A stretch of 64,000 nucleotides of DNA from NCBI GenBank assembly GCA_030549775.1, contig CM060173.1, positions 67,977,867 to 68,041,866 on the forward strand. Reading direction: 5' to 3'. This DNA comes from Tamarix chinensis. Taxonomy: Eukaryota > Streptophyta > Magnoliopsida > Caryophyllales > Tamaricaceae. The notes under the pieces are model-generated. The model saw only the letters and a list, made by a program, of their open reading frames with translations. It was not told where the DNA came from and searched no databases. How positions within the stretch are numbered: the first letter of the stretch is position 1; every line of letters begins with the position of its first letter. Both the position numbers and the translations under genes were made by a program. Positions 60,121-64,000 of this stretch are shown here, one piece after another.

Positions 60121-60132
60121 ATAGGATACCAA
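60121..60132 (-). promoter_or_regulatory. E6 primer-binding site (decayed)
   Basis: The minus strand reads TTGGTATCCTATCTT two bases after the LTR end GGGGTATTGCT, matching TTGGTATCAGAGCTT at most positions. Confidence 0.7.
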
Positions 60133-60134
60133 TC

Positions 60135-62644
60135 AGCAATACCCCTACTTTTTACTATTAAAATTTTTATTTTAAAACATTATAGTTGCCAAAATTACTA
60201 AACATTTCCAGGAAAAATGAGGTGTTACCACCACACTTAATAAAGGATAGGAGTCATCCGACCATCAAATGTTAGATATAAGGTGGAGGAATGAGACTAA
60301 TCAAACTAAGAGTAGAGTGCACAAGAAATATGATATATAGATGTAAAAGAATTACAAAATAAGACATCTACAATCCCTGAAATCTTAAAATACTTGAAAG
60401 GATATTAAAACAAATTTCACAATTACAATGATATAAAACAAAGGTAGGATGTAGCCCCAAACCTTAGTTCATCGAAGAGTGAAAAAAAAGGCTCTCAATA
60501 TCCATAATCACTAGCCTCAAGCCTAGAAAAAGGTAGGCATTCTACATGTCATCCCCAAAAACAGGTATATGGTGCTTTAAGCATGGGAATAAGCATGTGA
60601 ACCAACTAATAGGTACATTAATTCACTTTGAACTGATAAGCTAAGTTACATCCTCAATGGGTGTCATAAGTGTAAAAAGTACTAGCATAATGTGGGGATG
60701 ATGCTAAACATTTATCATGTTTATGCCATACAATTAAATATACATGCACTATCATGGTCATAATATGCATCAAGAGTTCATTCCACACATGATAGTGTAC
60801 TCATTTGAATTTACTCATTAATGTCTTCTAAACTCACCAAATATGATTATCATAAATAATGATCTCCTTAATTCATCTAATAAAATAGTTAATTTATGCC
60901 AATATTTGTGTTTTCATCATTAAAGGATCATATTATAGCATTGTGAAAAGTGTCAATGCATAAAAATTCAAAAAAGAGCAAAACAACGCCTAACCCATGA
61001 TCGATCGATTTTACTTAGCTAAACCTTGAGTTTCTTTGAATCAAACTATTGGTTTGGTAAGGCATGCTAACTATTCTAAGACAAATCTTTTGGGTTTGAC
61101 AAATCAATCAATTGTTTGATGTAGAGAGCAACCAATGTCTCCCTAGACTAGATAACTACTCTAAAGACAAGTCCATCAATTTGCTCCTAGACAACACATA
61201 GTAGGCATTCTACATGCAGTTTACACTCTAAAACCTTAACAAATATGAGCCATAATATGTCAATGCAAAATTGTAATATTTAAGAAGCTCAAAAATTGAA
61301 TCATGCTTTTCTTACAGGGAAATCGAACATAGTTTTTCTAAAATATAACATTTTTCTCATTATTCTTAATTAATTCAACATGCATTAATAAGAATCCAAA
61401 ATTTCATATTAGCAAACAAAATTAACATCTTGCGAAGTCCATCAAATCATATACTTATTCACACCACATTTTAATGGTAATAATGATTTACATGATACAT
61501 TGTAATGTTTCCCACTAAAGGGTAAATACTTAAACTTAAAGATTTCAACTTCAAAAATATTTTAAAAAAAATTTAGAACTCAAAAATCATTGAATAACTT
61601 TAAAAAATCAATAAATTTGAAGTAGAAAAAAAATTAACTTTCCACTAACAATAGAAAAATAGAGAATGATTCAGCTTAAAGCAACTTCTTTCTGAATATA
61701 ACTCATTCTTAAAAGGTTAAAGATAAAAGGGAGCTACAAAAAGTATTTGAATAGTGGAAAAAATTGAAAGTAACTTTGAAGTGGAAAGGAAATTAATACA
61801 AGCTCTTAAGGATTCAAATAATTCTTATGTTGAAAGAAAGGTGAGGAGAGGGGTGATTAGTGTTACTCATAGCTAATGAATCGGTAAAGGAATGAGTGAG
61901 GTTAGGTAAAAGATCTAAAAGCCTAATTTTACCATTCAAATTTGAGCCGAACAAATGAATTTCTCTAGAATTTGTTAAATTTTATTCCATAGCCGAAATG
62001 GCAATTTTCTAATGAACGTAGATTGAGCTCCTCTAGAAAATATTTAACAAAATATTGGAAGTTAACAATTATATTGGGAATGGAATATCCAAGCTATGCA
62101 AATAATATTTTAAAATTGATGCATACTTCTAGTGGAGTGTAGAGGAGAGGGGAAGAATAAGATAAGAGTGAGGTCATGATCACTCTCTACTATTAAAGTG
62201 AGCCCTACAAAATGTTTGACTTAGCAACTAATGTTGAATAAATGATAAATAGGGTTAAGGATCACTCCACAATATCTTTGTGTTTGATTAGCAATATTGC
62301 ATTTTGATGAAAGAAATTTCCCAAAAAATTGAGATTTAAAAAGTATTTAGCTTGGCAATTGAGTCGATAAGTTTGGTAAAAATAGTCGGCTATTCTATAT
62401 TGAATTTGATTGATTTTCCCAAAATAGTATATAGGTTTAGTGAATAAAACCCTTTAATGAAACGACGAAAAAGTCAATTGGCTCATAGAACCTGTTGATT
62501 GTCCACAAGGAAACTTATTTTATTCAATTTTCTAAACATTCCTCAAATTCATTTTTTCCTAAAATAAATATAAAAGATCATCAAATTTTATCAAACACAA
62601 TAGTTATCCATTTCATAAATCTTACAAAAATACAGAGTATTATA
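60135..62644 (-). repeat. E6 5' LTR
   Basis: About 2.5 kb. The low end AGCAATACCCC..TTTTTACTATTAAAA corresponds to the TGTAACACCCC..TTTTACTAC ends of related LTRs, and the high end GAGTATTATA corresponds to GGGTATTACA. It matches 46658-48330 and 55201-59727 in the same orientation. Shorter than the other copies, so it carries deletions. Confidence 0.65.
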
Positions 62645-63240
62645 ATTAAACTTAGATAAGAAGTTTAAAGTTGTATATTTTTATTTAAGTTCATTTTCAT
62701 AGTAATTAAATACTTAATTTACCTATCCTCTCATGTATACTTCCCATTTTATTTTGTTGTTCTAAACTACCAAATAGTATAAGAGGATGTACTAAAGAGC
62801 TAACACCTCATCGTAAAAAATATAGAAAGACCTAATGGAGTTATAATAGGAAAGTCTATTGTTTGATCACCATGATTCAATAAACTATAATTAGATGAAA
62901 AATATGATGGAATATTTCCTGTAATCTACATACTATCAACTATAAAATGCCATATAACTTTGATTATAAAAGATAGAGGAAAATAAAGATGGAAGGACAA
63001 TAGTAAAGGCACAAAAAACCCATAATGAATAGGACTTAAAAATATTGATTGAATAAATGAGCCATGAATATTATGCAATGATCTGTAGGACCAGATGAGC
63101 TCAATTGCATGTCTACATTAAAATCTACAAAAGAACTATGTGACACCTTACAATTTTTCTATAAAGCAATGAATAAGGTAAAAATATTTATTATTTAAAT
63201 GATTATTTAAATGTATGAGCCATTTAAAAAATAGCTGCTA
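62645..63240. other. Unassigned AT-rich sequence
   Basis: About 0.6 kb between the E6 5' LTR and the LINE. No gene, repeat pairing or signal recognised. Confidence 0.45.
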
Positions 63241-64000
63241 GGGTTTTGCTCTCTCCTCTCTCTTAGGGTTTGAGAGAGTTTCGACCATGGCCAAGAAGAA
63301 GAGATCTTCACCTGGTACTAGAACATAAGAACAGTTGGCTGCTAAGGATCAGGACTGTGGAAATAATGTGGATGGAGTTAAATCTGTGGTGGCTGCAAAA
63401 GAAATCTCAGAATTTCCAGAAACCATTTCTGCACGAGATAGCGCCCATATCCTCCCTGACGAAATTGATCTGATCAACGTTAATTTGAATGTTGATTGTC
63501 AGGGAAATATGAGGGAAGGACATGTTATCCATCCATGTACCCTAGCACTCTCCCATGCAGATATTTCCAATGCAACAGTAGACCTTCTCACCGATGCAAT
63601 TCACAGTGAAGGGGTTCATCCTGAATCCAATACCAAAGAATCAGTGTGGAATAGGCTTCAACTAGCATCACCCCCAAGATCATCATGGAGAGATGTGGTT
63701 CTTGGTAATAGAAACCCTAGTCACAGACAACATCTGGACTTTCAACATCCTATATATGAAAGGGGTAGGGTGATTTTAAAATTGGATAGGGAGGAAGTTG
63801 ATTCTGAAGCAGCTCTCTGGGCTAACACTTTGATTGGGTTCATTTATGGACAGACTTCATCTTTCACACAGATGCAGAATTTTATAATGAGGCAATGGAA
63901 TGCAGTTAAGACTCCTCAAGTTATTTTGCACACTTCTGGTTTCTTTTTGTTTAAATTCCAAACTCAGGAGGAGGTTGATTGGGTTCTTAGCCAACATTAG
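63241..64000 (+). mobile_element. 5' end of a plant LINE (non-LTR retrotransposon), cut by window edge
   Basis: A pyrimidine-rich leader with GGGTTTTGCTCTCTCC and TCTTAGGGTTTGAG precedes an ORF1 with a DUF4283 domain. The base composition (near 45% GC) contrasts with the AT-rich surroundings. ORF2 (endonuclease and RT) would lie beyond the window. Confidence 0.8.
63287..64000 (+). pseudogene. LINE ORF1 protein (DUF4283 domain), with two in-frame stops
   Basis: The best start is the ATG at 63287 in a good context (GACCATGG), giving MAKKKRSSPGTRT, then a TAA at 63326-63328. Reading resumes in the same frame for 221 codons. The N-terminal KKKR is a plausible nuclear-localisation signal. The C-terminal part (WANTLIGFIYGQTSSFTQM, then FIMRQWNAVKTPQVILHTSG and FFLFKFQTQEEVDWVLSQH) matches DUF4283, the RNA-binding-like domain of plant LINE ORF1 and related zinc-knuckle proteins. 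A TAG at 63998-64000 falls where the family usually has a Trp (the WYL motif), so it is probably a second premature stop. ORF1 would coat the element RNA. Confidence 0.82.

Larger units (their letters stand above)
37961..62644 (-). mobile_element. E6: second Tekay-like gypsy element, heavily nested
   Basis: Pieces occur in the order expected of one minus-strand element: 5' LTR 60135-62644, PBS 60121-60132, leader and gag start 59733-60117, gag to RNase H start 55200-52750, pol C-terminus 48670-48331, PPT, 3' LTR 48330-37961. Inserted material is a solo LTR of the same family in gag (55201-59727), a block of opposite-orientation LTR fragments (48680-52745) in place of RNase H and integrase, and the CRM-like element E4 inside the 3' LTR. 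That these pieces are one element is inference from order, strand and LTR similarity; no matching TSD is visible. Confidence 0.6.

Overview
This window is repeat-rich plant nuclear DNA. The retroelements are plant-type Ty3/gypsy families primed by initiator-tRNA-Met, with a Cassandra-type TRIM, a CACTA transposon carrying a plant-specific B3 (REM-like) domain, and a plant LINE with a DUF4283 ORF1. I found no host gene that looks functional, no tRNA gene and no CRISPR array. Nearly all coding sequence is decayed transposon protein broken by stops and frameshifts. The setting looks like pericentromeric or other heterochromatin of a large genome. I do not name a species. All boundaries were placed by eye, from LTR-LTR comparison, TG/CA ends, primer-binding sites (PBS), polypurine tracts (PPT) and target-site duplications (TSD).

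Layout. (1) 661-5741: a minus-strand CRM-like gypsy element (E1) with two LTRs and a deletion from reverse transcriptase into integrase. (2) 6814-9831: a CACTA DNA transposon with subterminal hairpin repeats, a TTAGGG-type array, a captured B3 domain present as a ~420 bp inverted repeat, and the end of a TNP/Ptta-like ORF with an intron. (3) 12244-32868: a large minus-strand Tekay/Del-like gypsy element (E3) hosting three later insertions: a 4.9 kb solo LTR with perfect TSD CATAG in its 3' LTR (14555-19429), a second CRM-like element in its integrase (E2, 21887-28065), and a Cassandra TRIM between its PBS and gag (31622-32377, TSD CTAAT). (4) 32869-37100: remains of a plus-strand gypsy element (LTR end plus PBS). 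(5) About 37108-37470: decayed CACTA-type subterminal repeats. (6) 37961-62644: a second large minus-strand Tekay-like element (E6). It consists of 5' LTR 60135-62644, PBS, gag and pol, with a nested solo LTR in gag (55201-59727), a tandem block of opposite-orientation LTR fragments replacing RNase H and integrase (48680-52745), a surviving pol C-terminus (48331-48670), and a 3' LTR (37961-48330) into which a third CRM-like element inserted on the plus strand (E4, 39797-46657). (7) 63241-64000: the 5' end of a LINE, cut by the window edge.

How the parts relate. The two Tekay-like elements are the old substrate, and the CRM-like copies, solo LTRs and TRIM are later layers. The three CRM-like copies share one odd property: the pol reading frame runs past the PPT into the 3' LTR and encodes a conserved tail. 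The most interesting locus is the CACTA element, whose mirrored B3 domain would fold into a long hairpin if transcribed and could be a source of small RNAs against REM/B3 genes. I found no wholly new system. The notable items are this predicted hairpin locus, the LTR-encoded pol tail and the readable nesting history.
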